From the NCBI GenBank assembly GCA_900768105.1, contig CAAGBQ010000001.1, positions 1-26,895 on the forward strand: a stretch of 26,895 nucleotides of DNA, written 5' to 3'. This document shows positions 1 to 8,438 of the stretch, in pieces. Both the position numbers and the translations under genes were made by a program. Positions within the stretch are counted from its first letter, which is position 1; each line of letters begins with the position of its first letter. Origin of the DNA: Oscillospiraceae bacterium (GTDB lineage: Bacteria > Bacillota > Clostridia > Oscillospirales > Ruminococcaceae). The notes under the pieces are model-generated. The model did no database searches and had not been told where the DNA came from. It saw only the letters and a program-made list of their open reading frames with translations.

Positions 1-2964
1 GATGTTCATACGGGAAGGAACGCCAAGAGGGTTAAGAAGAATATCAAGCGGACGGCCGTCCGGAAGGAACGGCATATCTTCCTGCGGAAGTATTCTGGAA
101 ACAACGCCCTTGTTGCCGTGGCGTCCCGCCATCTTATCGCCGACGGAAAGCTTTCTCTTTTGGGCGATATAGCAGCGTACAACCTGATTTACACCGGGAG
201 AAAGCTCGTCGCAGTTTTCTCTGGTAAATACCTGAACATCAACAATAATTCCGTATTCGCCGTGCGGCACACGAAGAGAGGTATCGCGCACTTCTCTTGC
301 CTTTTCGCCGAAGATTGCACGAAGGAGTCTTTCCTCCGCGGTAAGCTCGGTTTCGCCCTTGGGCGTTACCTTACCGACAAGAATATCTCCGGCACGAACC
401 TCTGCGCCGATGCGGATTATGCCGCGCTCGTCAAGCTCGCGAAGAGCGTCGTCGCCCACATTGGGAATATCGCGGGTAATTTCTTCCGGACCGAGCTTTG
501 TATCGCGGGATTCAAGCTCATATTCTTCAATATGAACAGAGGTGAAGGTATCCTCTTTAACAAGCTTTTCGTTGATAAGAACGGCGTCCTCGTAGTTATA
601 ACCCTCCCAGGTCATAAAGCCGATAAGCATATTCTTGCCGAGGGAAACCTCGCCTTCACAAGTGGCGGGACCGTCGCAGATTACCTGACCCTTTTCAACA
701 TGCTCGCCCTTTGCGACGATGGGTCTTTGGTTTACGCAGGTACCCTGGTTGGAACGAAGGAATTTGATGATTTTATACTCATCATTTTCGCCGTTATCGT
801 CGCGTTTGATAACGATTCTTGCGGCATCCACCTTTGTAACGGTGCCGGCATGCTCCGCAAGCACGGTTACGCCGGAGTCGACAGCCGCTTTGTATTCCAT
901 ACCGGTGCCGACGAACGGTCTTTCGGTCTTGAGCAGCGGAACTGCCTGCTTCTGCATGTTTGAGCCCATAAGAGCACGGTTTGCGTCGTCGTTTTCAAGG
1001 AAAGGAATCATTGCGGTCGCAACGGAAACAACCATTTTAGGCGAAACATCCATATAGTCGACCCTTGCGGCGTCAACCTCGATAAATTCGTCTTTATAAC
1101 GGCAGGTTACCTTCGGTACCGCAAAGTGGTTGTTCTCATCAAGAGGGGTATTGGCCTGCGCAACAATGTAATCGTCCTCGGTATCCGCGGTCATATACTC
1201 GATTTCATCAAGCACTACGCCGCTTTCTTTATCCACCTTACGGAAAGGCGCTTCGATAAAACCGTATTTGTTTATTTTTGCATAGGTTGCAAGGTAGGAA
1301 ATAAGTCCGATGTTCGGGCCTTCAGGCGTTTCAATAGGGCACATACGGCCATAGTGGCTGTAATGTACATCGCGGACCTCAAATCCTGCACGGTCACGGG
1401 AAAGACCGCCGGGGCCGAGTGCGGAAAGACGGCGCTTATGAGTAAGCTCGGAAAGCGGGTTCGTCTGATCCATAAATTGAGAAAGCGGAGAAGAACCGAA
1501 GAATTCCTTGATTGCGGCAACAACCGGACGGATGTTTACAAGGCCCTGCGGGGTGATTGCTTCGGCATCCTGCGCCTGAATGGTCATGCGCTCGCGGATA
1601 ACTCTTTCAACTCTGGAAAAACCGATACGGAACTGGTTTTGGAGAAGCTCGCCCACGCATCTTATGCGGCGGTTGCCGAGGTGGTCGATGTCATCGGTAC
1701 TGCCGATGCCCCAATAAAGGTTGCACATATAGTTGATGGAGGAGAAGATATCGTCGATGATTATGTGTTTAGGAATGAGTTCGTCCACATTCTCTTTGAT
1801 AAGAGAAACAAGAAGCTCTTTATCGCTGCCTGCTTTTTCGGCAATTTCGGTGATAACGGAAAAACGCACTTTTTCGTTGATAAAGAGCTTTTCAAGCTCT
1901 TCCTTGGAAAGGTCGACATAGTCTTCCGCATCAACCATATTGTTAGAGATAACCTTGACATGGTGTCCGTCCATATCAACAAGAACTTCGCGCACGCCTT
2001 TTTTATCCATAAGAGCCGCGTCTGCTCTGGTAACGGTTACGCCGGCGTCAAACAGAACCTCGCCGGTAAGCGGATCTGCAACGGGTTCCGCAAGGGTAAG
2101 TCCGGCGATTCTTCTTTCAAGAGCAAGCTTTTTGTTATACTTATAGCGGCCGACTCTGGAAATATCGTATCTTCTTGCATCAAAGAAGAGGTTATGCAGG
2201 TGCTGTTCGCTGGTTTCAACCGTAGGCGGCTCGCCCGGGCGAAGCTTGCGGTATACTTCAAGCAAGGCTTCTTCTCTGGATTTGGTGCTGTCCTTTTCGA
2301 TGGTGGCAAGAATCATGGGTTCTTCGCCGAAATAATCGATTATCTGCTCGTCGGAGCCAAGTCCGAGCGCTCTGATAAAGGTAGTGACCGGCAGCTTGCG
2401 GTTTTTATCTATTCTTACGCCGAAAACATCGTTAAGATCGCTTTCATATTCAAGCCATGCGCCGCGGTTCGGTATAATGGTGCTGGCAAAAAGCTTTTTA
2501 CCGGTTTTATCATAGTTCATGGCGTAATAAACGCCGGGGGAACGAACAAGCTGGGATACGATAACACGCTCCGCACCGTTGATTACAAAGGTGCCGGAAG
2601 GAGTCATTATCGGAAAATCTCCCATAAAAATATCCTGTTCCTTTATTTCGCCGGTTTCCTTGTTTTGCAGGCGCGCTCTTACGCGCAGCGGCGCAGCATA
2701 GGTTACATCCCGCTCTTTGCATTCCTCGATGGTATATTTGGGCTTATCCTCGATATGATAATCAATGAAGTCCAAAACAAGGTTGCCGGAATAATCCGTG
2801 ATAGCCGACATATCGCGGAAAACTTCCTGCAATCCCTCTTCAAGGAACCATCTATACGAGTCCTTCTGCACTTCGATGAGGTTCGGCATATCCAGTACCT
2901 CATTGATTTTAGAAAAACTCATGCGGACATTTTTGCCGAGCTGGACAGGTTTTACATTTACCAA
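1..2964 (-). CDS. rpoB: DNA-directed RNA polymerase subunit beta (5' part, runs off window)
   Basis: Catalytic beta subunit of RNA polymerase. The minus strand reads open for 988 codons, from a TTG at 2964 to the window edge. The N-terminus contains VNVKPVQLGKNVRMSFSKIN, a typical clostridial beta start. The rifampicin-pocket region (about 1340-1510) reads FFGSSPLSQFMDQTNPL and then the conserved THKRRLSALGPGGLSRDRAG stretch. The last visible residues, GVPSRMNI, belong to the conserved C-terminal part, so perhaps 150-250 residues are missing. TTG at 2964 is preferred because GGAG lies 8 nt upstream; in-frame ATGs at 2997 and 2982 have no ribosome binding site. The gene has its own promoter and follows a terminator, so it does not appear to be cotranscribed with rplJL here. 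rpoC would be expected beyond the left edge. Confidence 0.97.
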   Translation of the reverse strand, partial: MVNVKPVQLGKNVRMSFSKINEVLDMPNLIEVQKDSYRWFLEEGLQEVFRDMSAITDYSGNLVLDFIDYHIEDKPKYTIEECKERDVTYAAPLRVRARLQNKETGEIKEQDIFMGDFPIMTPSGTFVINGAERVIVSQLVRSPGVYYAMNYDKTGKKLFASTIIPNRGAWLEYESDLNDVFGVRIDKNRKLPVTTFIRALGLGSDEQIIDYFGEEPMILATIEKDSTKSREEALLEVYRKLRPGEPPTVETSEQHLHNLFFDARRYDISRVGRYKYNKKLALERRIAGLTLAEPVADPLTGEVLFDAGVTVTRADAALMDKKGVREVLVDMDGHHVKVISNNMVDAEDYVDLSKEELEKLFINEKVRFSVITEIAEKAGSDKELLVSLIKENVDELIPKHIIIDDIFSSINYMCNLYWGIGSTDDIDHLGNRRIRCVGELLQNQFRIGFSRVERVIRERMTIQAQDAEAITPQGLVNIRPVVAAIKEFFGSSPLSQFMDQTNPLSELTHKRRLSALGPGGLSRDRAGFEVRDVHYSHYGRMCPIETPEGPNIGLISYLATYAKINKYGFIEAPFRKVDKESGVVLDEIEYMTADTEDDYIVAQANTPLDENNHFAVPKVTCRYKDEFIEVDAARVDYMDVSPKMVVSVATAMIPFLENDDANRALMGSNMQKQAVPLLKTERPFVGTGMEYKAAVDSGVTVLAEHAGTVTKVDAARIVIKRDDNGENDEYKIIKFLRSNQGTCVNQRPIVAKGEHVEKGQVICDGPATCEGEVSLGKNMLIGFMTWEGYNYEDAVLINEKLVKEDTFTSVHIEEYELESRDTKLGPEEITRDIPNVGDDALRELDERGIIRIGAEVRAGDILVGKVTPKGETELTAEERLLRAIFGEKAREVRDTSLRVPHGEYGIIVDVQVFTRENCDELSPGVNQVVRCYIAQKRKLSVGDKMAGRHGNKGVVSRILPQEDMPFLPDGRPLDILLNPLGVPSRMNI

Positions 2965-3092
2965 ATAGCTCACTCCATTCATCCGTATTTCTGTCATTTT
3001 ATTTTTTAGCCTGAAACACTTGCATTTTACTGAAAAGTGTGGTATAGTGTACTTAATCAACCGTACAAGTGTCCATTCTGATACATTCTATA

Positions 3093-3121
3093 AGTATAAT
3101 GCAGTTGTCAAGCAGTGTCAA
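3093..3121 (-). promoter_or_regulatory. SigA-type promoter of rpoB
   Basis: On the minus strand TTGACA (3116-3121) and TATACT (3093-3098) are separated by exactly 17 nt. Transcription would start near 3086 and give a leader of about 120 nt before the TTG start of rpoB. A second, offset TTGACA lies inside the spacer. The position just after the aro operon terminator supports independent transcription of rpoB. Confidence 0.8.
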
Positions 3122-3370
3122 GTCTTTTTCGGGCTTTGGCGCTGTTTTTTTATAATTTTTTTATTAACATTATAAGAATTTGTGGTTTTCAGCCTTATTC
3201 GGTCTGATTTTTACTAATTATTGGAATATATTTCGTAAGATATTCGCTCCGCAAAAATGCAGTTTTTTATTGCCTTTTTTGGGCGCAGTTTTTACATTTT
3301 TACGAATTTCGTTCCACGCTTCCGAGTGTTTCTATAACCAAAAGCACCTTTTCCCGTTTCGCAAAATAAG

Positions 3371-3410
3371 AAAAAATCCCGTGCGTTTTTTTGATTCGTA
3401 CAGGATTTTT
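3371..3410 (-). terminator. Terminator of the shikimate operon
   Basis: An inverted repeat, AAAAATCC(C)GTGCG against CGTAC(A)GGATTTTT, lies about 13 nt after the stop of the DAHP synthase gene. On the minus strand the stem is followed by a T-run. It has A-runs and T-runs on both sides, but no plus-strand gene ends here. Confidence 0.75.
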
Positions 3411-3422
3411 CTTTTTATTTCG

Positions 3423-4448
3423 TCAAAGCCTTTCCGCAATATCGTAAATCATCCGCTCCGTTTTTTCCCAACCGAGGCAGGGGTCGGTGATGGAGCAGCC
3501 GAAAGCGCCGCCGCTTTCTTCCTGCGCTCCGTCAAGAAGGTAGCTTTCCGTCATAAGCCCTTTAACAAGCTTTTTCAGTGCCGGGTCGCGGCGGCTTTCA
3601 AGTACATCATAGGCAATATCCGGTTGGAGCAGATAATTCTTTCCGGAATTTGCGTGGTTGGTGTCCACAATGACGGCGGCATTTTTAAGACCGCTTTTCT
3701 CGTAAAGCTCCGCCACATTAAGCAAATCTTCATAATGATAGTTGGAACAATAGCCGCCGTCCCTCTCCGTATATCCGCGCAAAACGCAGTGTGCAAGCGG
3801 GTTTCCGGCGCTTTCCACCTCCCATCCGCGATAAATAAAACGGTGGGGAGATTGCGCCGCGTGAACCGCATTAAACATTGCGGAAAGGCCGCCGCCGGTT
3901 GGATTTTTCATTCCCACGGGGATATTAAGCCCGCTTGCGGTAAGGCGGTGCTGTTGGTCCTCCACAGAGCGGGCGCCCACCGCCGCATAGCTCAAAAGGT
4001 CGGAAAAATAGCGGTGATTTTCCGGATAAAGCAATTCATCCGCACAGGAAAAGCCCGTTTCCCGAAGGGCGCGAAGGTGAAATTCCCTCACCGCGGCAAC
4101 GCCCTTAAAAATATCCGGTGCTTCGTTTGGGTTCGGCTGATGAACAAAGCCCATATAGCCGTCGCCGGCGGAGCGCGGCTTGCAGGTATAAAGCCGCGGA
4201 AGGATGAATATTTTCTCCGAAACCTCCTCCGCAACCCGGCGCAGACGGCGAAGATATTCCATAACCGGCTCTTCCCTGTCCGCCGAGCACGGACCGATTA
4301 TCAGCAAAAGCTTTTCCGATTTTCCGGTAAAAATATCCCGCAGTTCCGCGTCCCGCTCCGCCTTTATTGCCGCAAGCGCCGCGCCAACGGGCATTTCCGT
4401 CTTTAACTCCAACGGAATCGGCAGCTTTCTTATAAAATTCATATTCAA
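3423..4448 (-). CDS. aroF: 3-deoxy-7-phosphoheptulonate (DAHP) synthase, class I
   Basis: First committed step of aromatic synthesis: PEP + erythrose 4-phosphate to DAHP, in the cytoplasm. The 341-residue protein is the usual size of the AroF/G/H (type I alpha) family. Visible motifs are IGPCSADRE (metal-binding Cys54), CKPRS near 90, EDQQHR near 163-168, VGMKNPTGGG (Lys181), DTNHANSGKN (His265) and TDPCLGWEKT near 321. There is no extra ACT or chorismate mutase domain; which aromatic amino acid inhibits it cannot be read. It is the last gene of the aro operon although it catalyses the first step. The start is TTG at 4448, which overlaps the aroA stop (TTGA) and has GGTGA 6 nt upstream; an ATG two codons later (4442) is possible. 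The aroF symbol stands for the family; aroG and aroH are equally possible. Confidence 0.95.
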   Translation of the reverse strand: MNMNFIRKLPIPLELKTEMPVGAALAAIKAERDAELRDIFTGKSEKLLLIIGPCSADREEPVMEYLRRLRRVAEEVSEKIFILPRLYTCKPRSAGDGYMGFVHQPNPNEAPDIFKGVAAVREFHLRALRETGFSCADELLYPENHRYFSDLLSYAAVGARSVEDQQHRLTASGLNIPVGMKNPTGGGLSAMFNAVHAAQSPHRFIYRGWEVESAGNPLAHCVLRGYTERDGGYCSNYHYEDLLNVAELYEKSGLKNAAVIVDTNHANSGKNYLLQPDIAYDVLESRRDPALKKLVKGLMTESYLLDGAQEESGGAFGCSITDPCLGWEKTERMIYDIAERL

Positions 4449-5656
4449 ATATCGTCACCGCTTTCTGTTTCAAAGCCGAGTTTTTGCATACAGTCAAAAA
4501 AATCCGGAAAGCTTTTGCAAACGGACTCCGCACCGGAAATTTTTCCGCCGAAGGCGGTGCAAAGCACCGCAAGCGCCATAACAATGCGATGGTCGCCGTG
4601 TCCGCAAAGAGTTTCCTTCGGAGGATGCAGCCCACCGCCGAAAACCGTCACGGAATTTTCGTCTATTTCAAGCCTCGCTCCGAATTTTTCAAGCTCCGCC
4701 GCCATGGCTTCGGCGCGGCTGCTTTCCTTATAAGCAAGGCGGCGCGTTCCGGTAAAAACAGCTCCGTTTTTTGCCGCCGCAACGACAAAAAGCGCCGGAG
4801 CCAAATCCGGACAGTCGGTAATATCAACGGTCGGCCGGCCGGAACAAAGCTTCGGGAAATATTTTTCGTATGCCCTATCTCCCTGAACACTGTTCGGGTT
4901 AAGCCCGCATATCTCTATTTCCGAACCGAGGCAGTTCAGCGCGGCGAAAAACGCCGCATTGGAATAGTCGCCCTCCACGGCGACATTCGCCGGAGCAAAA
5001 TCGGAAAAACCGTGTACGGCTATCCTTTTTTCACCGAGCCATCCCGCGGAAACGCCGAAGGCGGAAAGCACGGAAACGGTCATATCAACATAGCTCCTGC
5101 TTTCCGCCGGAGATGTAAATTCTATTTCGCTTTCGCCCTTCAGCAAAGGTAATGCGAAAAGCAGCCCGCTTGCAAACTGGCTTGAAACATCTCCCGGAAT
5201 TTTGTATGTTCCGGATGGCAGCCTGCCCTTTACTTTAACAAAATTTTCTCCGCGCTCAAAAAGCGCTCCGTATTTTGCGCAAATTTCCTCGTAAATTCCA
5301 AGCGGCCGCGCAAAAAGCCGCGGCACGCCGGTAAAGGTTATTTCCTTATTAAAAAGCAGCGCTGCCGGAATAAGAAAGCGGAGAGTTGCGGCGGAGGCGC
5401 CGCAATCAAGAATTGCGCCGTTCCCCGGCGCAAGCCCGCCGGTAACAACCGCCGTACCGCCGCTTAAATCAACCTTTGCGCCAAGGGCGCTTATGCAGCG
5501 CATTACCGCAGAAACATCATCGGAAAGCGCGATATTTTCAATTCTGCTCTTTCCGTCCGCAAGGGCAGCGCAGATAAGGCAGCGCTGCGCCATGCTTTTT
5601 GAGGGCGGCGCCTGAATTTTTCCTCGCACGGTTTTCGGCTTTATCGTAACCTGCAT
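4445..5656 (-). CDS. aroA: 3-phosphoshikimate 1-carboxyvinyltransferase (EPSP synthase)
   Basis: Transfers enolpyruvyl from PEP to shikimate 3-phosphate; this is the glyphosate target enzyme. The 403-residue protein is slightly shorter than the E. coli enzyme (427). Visible are PPSKSMAQR (Lys20, Ser21, Arg25, shikimate-3-phosphate binding), GDVSSQFASGLL, the central CPDLAPALF aspartate, YKESSRAEAM, and GHGDHRIVMALAV near the C-terminus for PEP binding. The ATG at 5656 follows GGGAGG by about 11 nt and lies 30 nt after the aroQ stop, the widest gap in the operon. The stop overlaps the TTG start of the DAHP synthase gene. Glyphosate sensitivity class was not resolved. Confidence 0.96.
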   Translation of the reverse strand: MQVTIKPKTVRGKIQAPPSKSMAQRCLICAALADGKSRIENIALSDDVSAVMRCISALGAKVDLSGGTAVVTGGLAPGNGAILDCGASAATLRFLIPAALLFNKEITFTGVPRLFARPLGIYEEICAKYGALFERGENFVKVKGRLPSGTYKIPGDVSSQFASGLLFALPLLKGESEIEFTSPAESRSYVDMTVSVLSAFGVSAGWLGEKRIAVHGFSDFAPANVAVEGDYSNAAFFAALNCLGSEIEICGLNPNSVQGDRAYEKYFPKLCSGRPTVDITDCPDLAPALFVVAAAKNGAVFTGTRRLAYKESSRAEAMAAELEKFGARLEIDENSVTVFGGGLHPPKETLCGHGDHRIVMALAVLCTAFGGKISGAESVCKSFPDFFDCMQKLGFETESGDDI

Positions 5657-5686
5657 TTTCGGTTCATCCTCCCTGCTTTTTTGCCG

Positions 5687-6112
5687 TCAGCGGTCAAGCA
5701 GAATTTCCATTGCCCGCTCGTACCCCGCAGCGCCCTCCCCCGCTATTGCCGCAATGCACGCCGGACGGAGGAAATTTGTTTTTCGGAAGTCTTCTCTCTC
5801 ATCCGGATTTGAAATATGCACCTCCACCGCAGGAATTCCCACGGCGCGGAGCGCATCCGGAATTGCAATGCTTGTATGGGTAAAAGCAGCGGCGTTTATG
5901 ACTATTCCGTCAAAAGCGCCGTATGCCTCCTGGATTTTATCCACTATTGCCCCCTCATGATTGCTTTGAAAAAGCTCTGCGGAAACGCCGAGCGCCGCCG
6001 CCTTTTCGGAAAGGCGTGCGCAAAGCTCCGGATAGGTGGTTTTGCCGTAAATTTCCGGCTCGCGGATTCCGAGCATATTCATATTCGGGCCGTTTATTAT
6101 AAGGATGTTCAT
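5687..6112 (-). CDS. aroQ: 3-dehydroquinate dehydratase, type II
   Basis: Dehydrates 3-dehydroquinate to 3-dehydroshikimate. The 141 residues match the small dodecameric type II family, not the type I (AroD) enzyme. Family motifs are clear: NGPNMNMLGIREPEIYG with catalytic Arg17 and Tyr22, FQSNHEGAIVDKIQEA near 48-63, INAAAFTHTS (Asn73) and VEVHISNP with His99. The ATG at 6112 overlaps the TGA of the aroE-aroK fusion as ATGA, so translation is probably coupled; the upstream GGGGGA lies 9 nt away. Confidence 0.96.
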   Translation of the reverse strand: MNILIINGPNMNMLGIREPEIYGKTTYPELCARLSEKAAALGVSAELFQSNHEGAIVDKIQEAYGAFDGIVINAAAFTHTSIAIPDALRAVGIPAVEVHISNPDEREDFRKTNFLRPACIAAIAGEGAAGYERAMEILLDR

Positions 6113-7344
6113 TTCAAAAAATCCCCCAAAATTGCGGCGGCAGCCTCCGCCGCACTGCCGCAGGCGCTTATTTTTACATCGCAGTATTTTTCATAAAGCG
6201 GCGTTCTTTCGGCAAAAAGCGCCGCAAGCTGCTCCGGCGTTTTTGAAAGCGGGTGCATACCGTCCGCCGAAAGCGCCGCAAGCGGTCTTTCAAGATAATA
6301 TATTCTTCCGCTTTGACGCAGCGCCGCCATATTGCTTTCATCAAGCACTGTTCCGCCGCCGGTGGCTATTACCGCGCCGCGCTGCTGCGAAAGCAGCGCT
6401 ATGGCGCGGCGCTCCACCGCGCGAAAGGCCTTTTCTCCGCCCTGTTCAAACATTCCCGCAATGCTTTTTCCGCCAATGGCGGCGGAAAGCTCGTCGCTGT
6501 CAAAAAAGCTTTTTCCAAGCTTTTCGGCGGCTATTCTTCCCACGGTGCTTTTGCCGGCGGTGGGCATTCCGATAAGCACAATGTTTTCCTTTTGCCGCAA
6601 AACGACTTTATATGCGCGCTCTGTTTCCTCCGCGGAAACCTGCTTTCCGGTAAAAAGCCGAGAAGCCTCCGCCGCCTGCGCCACAAGCATATAAAGCCCG
6701 CCCTGCGCCGCAATTCCCATTTCCTGCGCTTTGAGCACAAGACCTGTGCGCAGCGGATTATAAACAGCGTCTATCACGCCGCAAAGATTCGGAAAAGCGG
6801 AAATATCCATCGGGCTTTCGCCGCAGTTCGGAAACATCCCCACGGGAGTTGTATTTATAATCACTTCCGTTTCCGTCATTTTTGCCGCTTGTCCATAAGA
6901 AACCGCGCCGTTCTGCGGCGTTCTGCTCACTTTGAGCACAGAGCCTGCTCCGAGATGCTTGCAAACGGCTGCGGCAGTTCTGCTTGTTCCTCCGGTTCCA
7001 AAAACAAGCACATTGCGATGCTCAAGAGGAATATTTGCGTGCTCAATCAGCGTGCAAAGCCCGAAAAAATCCGTATTATAGCCGCAAAGCCTGCCGTCCA
7101 TGTTCACTATAGCGTTCACGGAACCGATGGCCGCGGCTTCCGGACTTATCCAATCCAAATATTTGAGCACCGCTTCCTTATACGGAACGGTTACATTTAT
7201 TCCGCAAAAGCCGCGGCGGCGGAAAAAGTCCCCAAGCTCCTCCGGAGCAAGCTCGCAAAGCTCGTACCTATACCCTCCGAAAAGCCTGTGAATCTCCGGA
7301 GAAAAGCTGTGGCAAAGACTTTTTCCTATAAGCCCATATTCCAT
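6109..7344 (-). CDS. aroE: Bifunctional shikimate dehydrogenase / shikimate kinase (AroE-AroK fusion)
   Basis: A single 411-residue chain carries two consecutive pathway steps. Residues 1 to about 248 are shikimate dehydrogenase: GKSLCHSFSPEIH, VTVPYKEAVL (catalytic Lys56), NTDFFGL (Asp92), GTGGTSRTAA (116-125, NADP-binding loop) and QGGLYMLVAQA. Residues 253-411 are shikimate kinase: Walker A GMPTAGKST (259-267), FFDSDE (Asp282, Asp284), AFRAVE (Arg308) and ATGGGTV (GGG 329-331). The linker is very short. In the kinase lid the usual Arg-Pro-Leu is His-Pro-Leu (His364), which may matter for catalysis. I chose ATG 7344, 2 nt after the aroC stop with GGTGG 7 nt upstream; the reading frame is open further upstream to 7401, inside aroC. 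The stop overlaps aroQ by 4 nt. The gene symbol gives only the first half; aroEK would be fuller. Confidence 0.94.
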   Translation of the reverse strand: MEYGLIGKSLCHSFSPEIHRLFGGYRYELCELAPEELGDFFRRRGFCGINVTVPYKEAVLKYLDWISPEAAAIGSVNAIVNMDGRLCGYNTDFFGLCTLIEHANIPLEHRNVLVFGTGGTSRTAAAVCKHLGAGSVLKVSRTPQNGAVSYGQAAKMTETEVIINTTPVGMFPNCGESPMDISAFPNLCGVIDAVYNPLRTGLVLKAQEMGIAAQGGLYMLVAQAAEASRLFTGKQVSAEETERAYKVVLRQKENIVLIGMPTAGKSTVGRIAAEKLGKSFFDSDELSAAIGGKSIAGMFEQGGEKAFRAVERRAIALLSQQRGAVIATGGGTVLDESNMAALRQSGRIYYLERPLAALSADGMHPLSKTPEQLAALFAERTPLYEKYCDVKISACGSAAEAAAAILGDFLK

Positions 7345-7346
7345 GC

Positions 7347-8438
7347 TTATTCCACCGTCCAATCGTTCCCGAAGCGCTTTGTATAAAGGTCGCAGATGCA
7401 AAGTGCGGTTACGCAGTCCACAATAACCGCCGCGCGTGCAATGATTGCGGCGTCGTGTCTTCCGTTTATTTCAATTTCTGCCTCCTCCATGGTGCCCATA
7501 TCTATTGTTTTCTGCTTTTTTGCGATGGAGGGCGTGGGCTTTATTGCACAGCGGAAGGTAAGCGGCATTCCGTCGGAGATTCCGCCGAGGATTCCGCCGC
7601 AGTTATTGGTTTTGGTGATAATTTCACCAAATTTATCAAGGCAGAATTCGTCGTTTGCTTCGCTTCCCTTCATTCCGGCAAAACCAAAGCCCGCGCCGAA
7701 TTCTATTCCTTTTACTGCGGGGATTCCGAAGATTCCGCGGGAGATTTCCCCCTCTATTCCGCCGAACCACGGCTCGCCCAATCCCCCCGGCAAGCCGAGT
7801 ATCTTTGTTTCAAGGATTCCGCCGAGGCTGTCCCCCGCCTTTCTTGCGGCGGAAACCGCCGCCCTCATCTTTTTTGCAGCTTCTTTATCCAAAACGGCAA
7901 AATTTGTTTTTTCGAGAGACAAAAGCTCCTCCAGACCGCCGTATTCGGAAAAAGGACGGTCGCAAATTCCGCCAAGCTCCGCAATATGCGTGCCTATCAC
8001 TATGCCAAGCCGCTGTAACGCATCAACGGCGATTGCGCCTGCGGCGACAAGCGCGGCGCTTATCCGCCCGCTGAAATGGCCGCCTCCGCGAAAATCCTGA
8101 TAACCGTGATACTTATAGAATGCCGTTAAATCCGCATGTCCGGGGCGTACCTTTTCCATTTCATAATCTTTGCTTTCCGTATCCTCATTAGGGATTACCA
8201 CGGTTATGGGCGTTCCCGTTGTGAAGCCGTTAAAAACTCCGCTCAAAATTTCAAATTCATCCGGTTCCTGCCGCGCGGTTGCCGCCTCGCGGATTCCCCT
8301 GCGGCGCAAAAGCTGCCTTTTGATATACTCTTCATCCACCGGAATGCCTGCCGGAAGTCCGGCAAGTATGGCCGTAACTGCCGGCCCGTGGCTTTCCCCC
8401 GCAAGGGTAAGCGTCACCGTATCTCCAAGCGCGCTCAC
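7347..8438 (-). CDS. aroC: Chorismate synthase
   Basis: Converts EPSP to chorismate and needs reduced FMN. The 363 residues match the family length. Conserved stretches include TLAGESHGPAVTAILAGLP at 11-29, RRRGIREAATARQEPDEFEIL, the central RGGGHFSGRISA and, late, MGTMEEAEIEINGRHD. The start is GTG at 8438, with a strong GGAGG 7 nt upstream, and overlaps the GNAT gene stop as GTGA. It ends 2 nt before the aroE-aroK start. No flavin reductase domain is fused to it, so reduced flavin must come from elsewhere (inference). Confidence 0.97.
   Translation of the reverse strand: MSALGDTVTLTLAGESHGPAVTAILAGLPAGIPVDEEYIKRQLLRRRGIREAATARQEPDEFEILSGVFNGFTTGTPITVVIPNEDTESKDYEMEKVRPGHADLTAFYKYHGYQDFRGGGHFSGRISAALVAAGAIAVDALQRLGIVIGTHIAELGGICDRPFSEYGGLEELLSLEKTNFAVLDKEAAKKMRAAVSAARKAGDSLGGILETKILGLPGGLGEPWFGGIEGEISRGIFGIPAVKGIEFGAGFGFAGMKGSEANDEFCLDKFGEIITKTNNCGGILGGISDGMPLTFRCAIKPTPSIAKKQKTIDMGTMEEAEIEINGRHDAAIIARAAVIVDCVTALCICDLYTKRFGNDWTVE

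Noticed and set aside
118..3009. Long plus-strand open frames antisense to rpoB (118-963 and 1126-3009)
   Set aside because: The minus strand encodes unmistakable RpoB across the whole stretch. The plus-strand frames have no ribosome binding sites or family motifs and result from codon bias of the real gene.
3180..4406. Plus-strand open frame of 408 codons opposite the DAHP synthase gene
   Set aside because: Antisense shadow of a clear enzyme gene; it even spans the terminator at 3371-3410.
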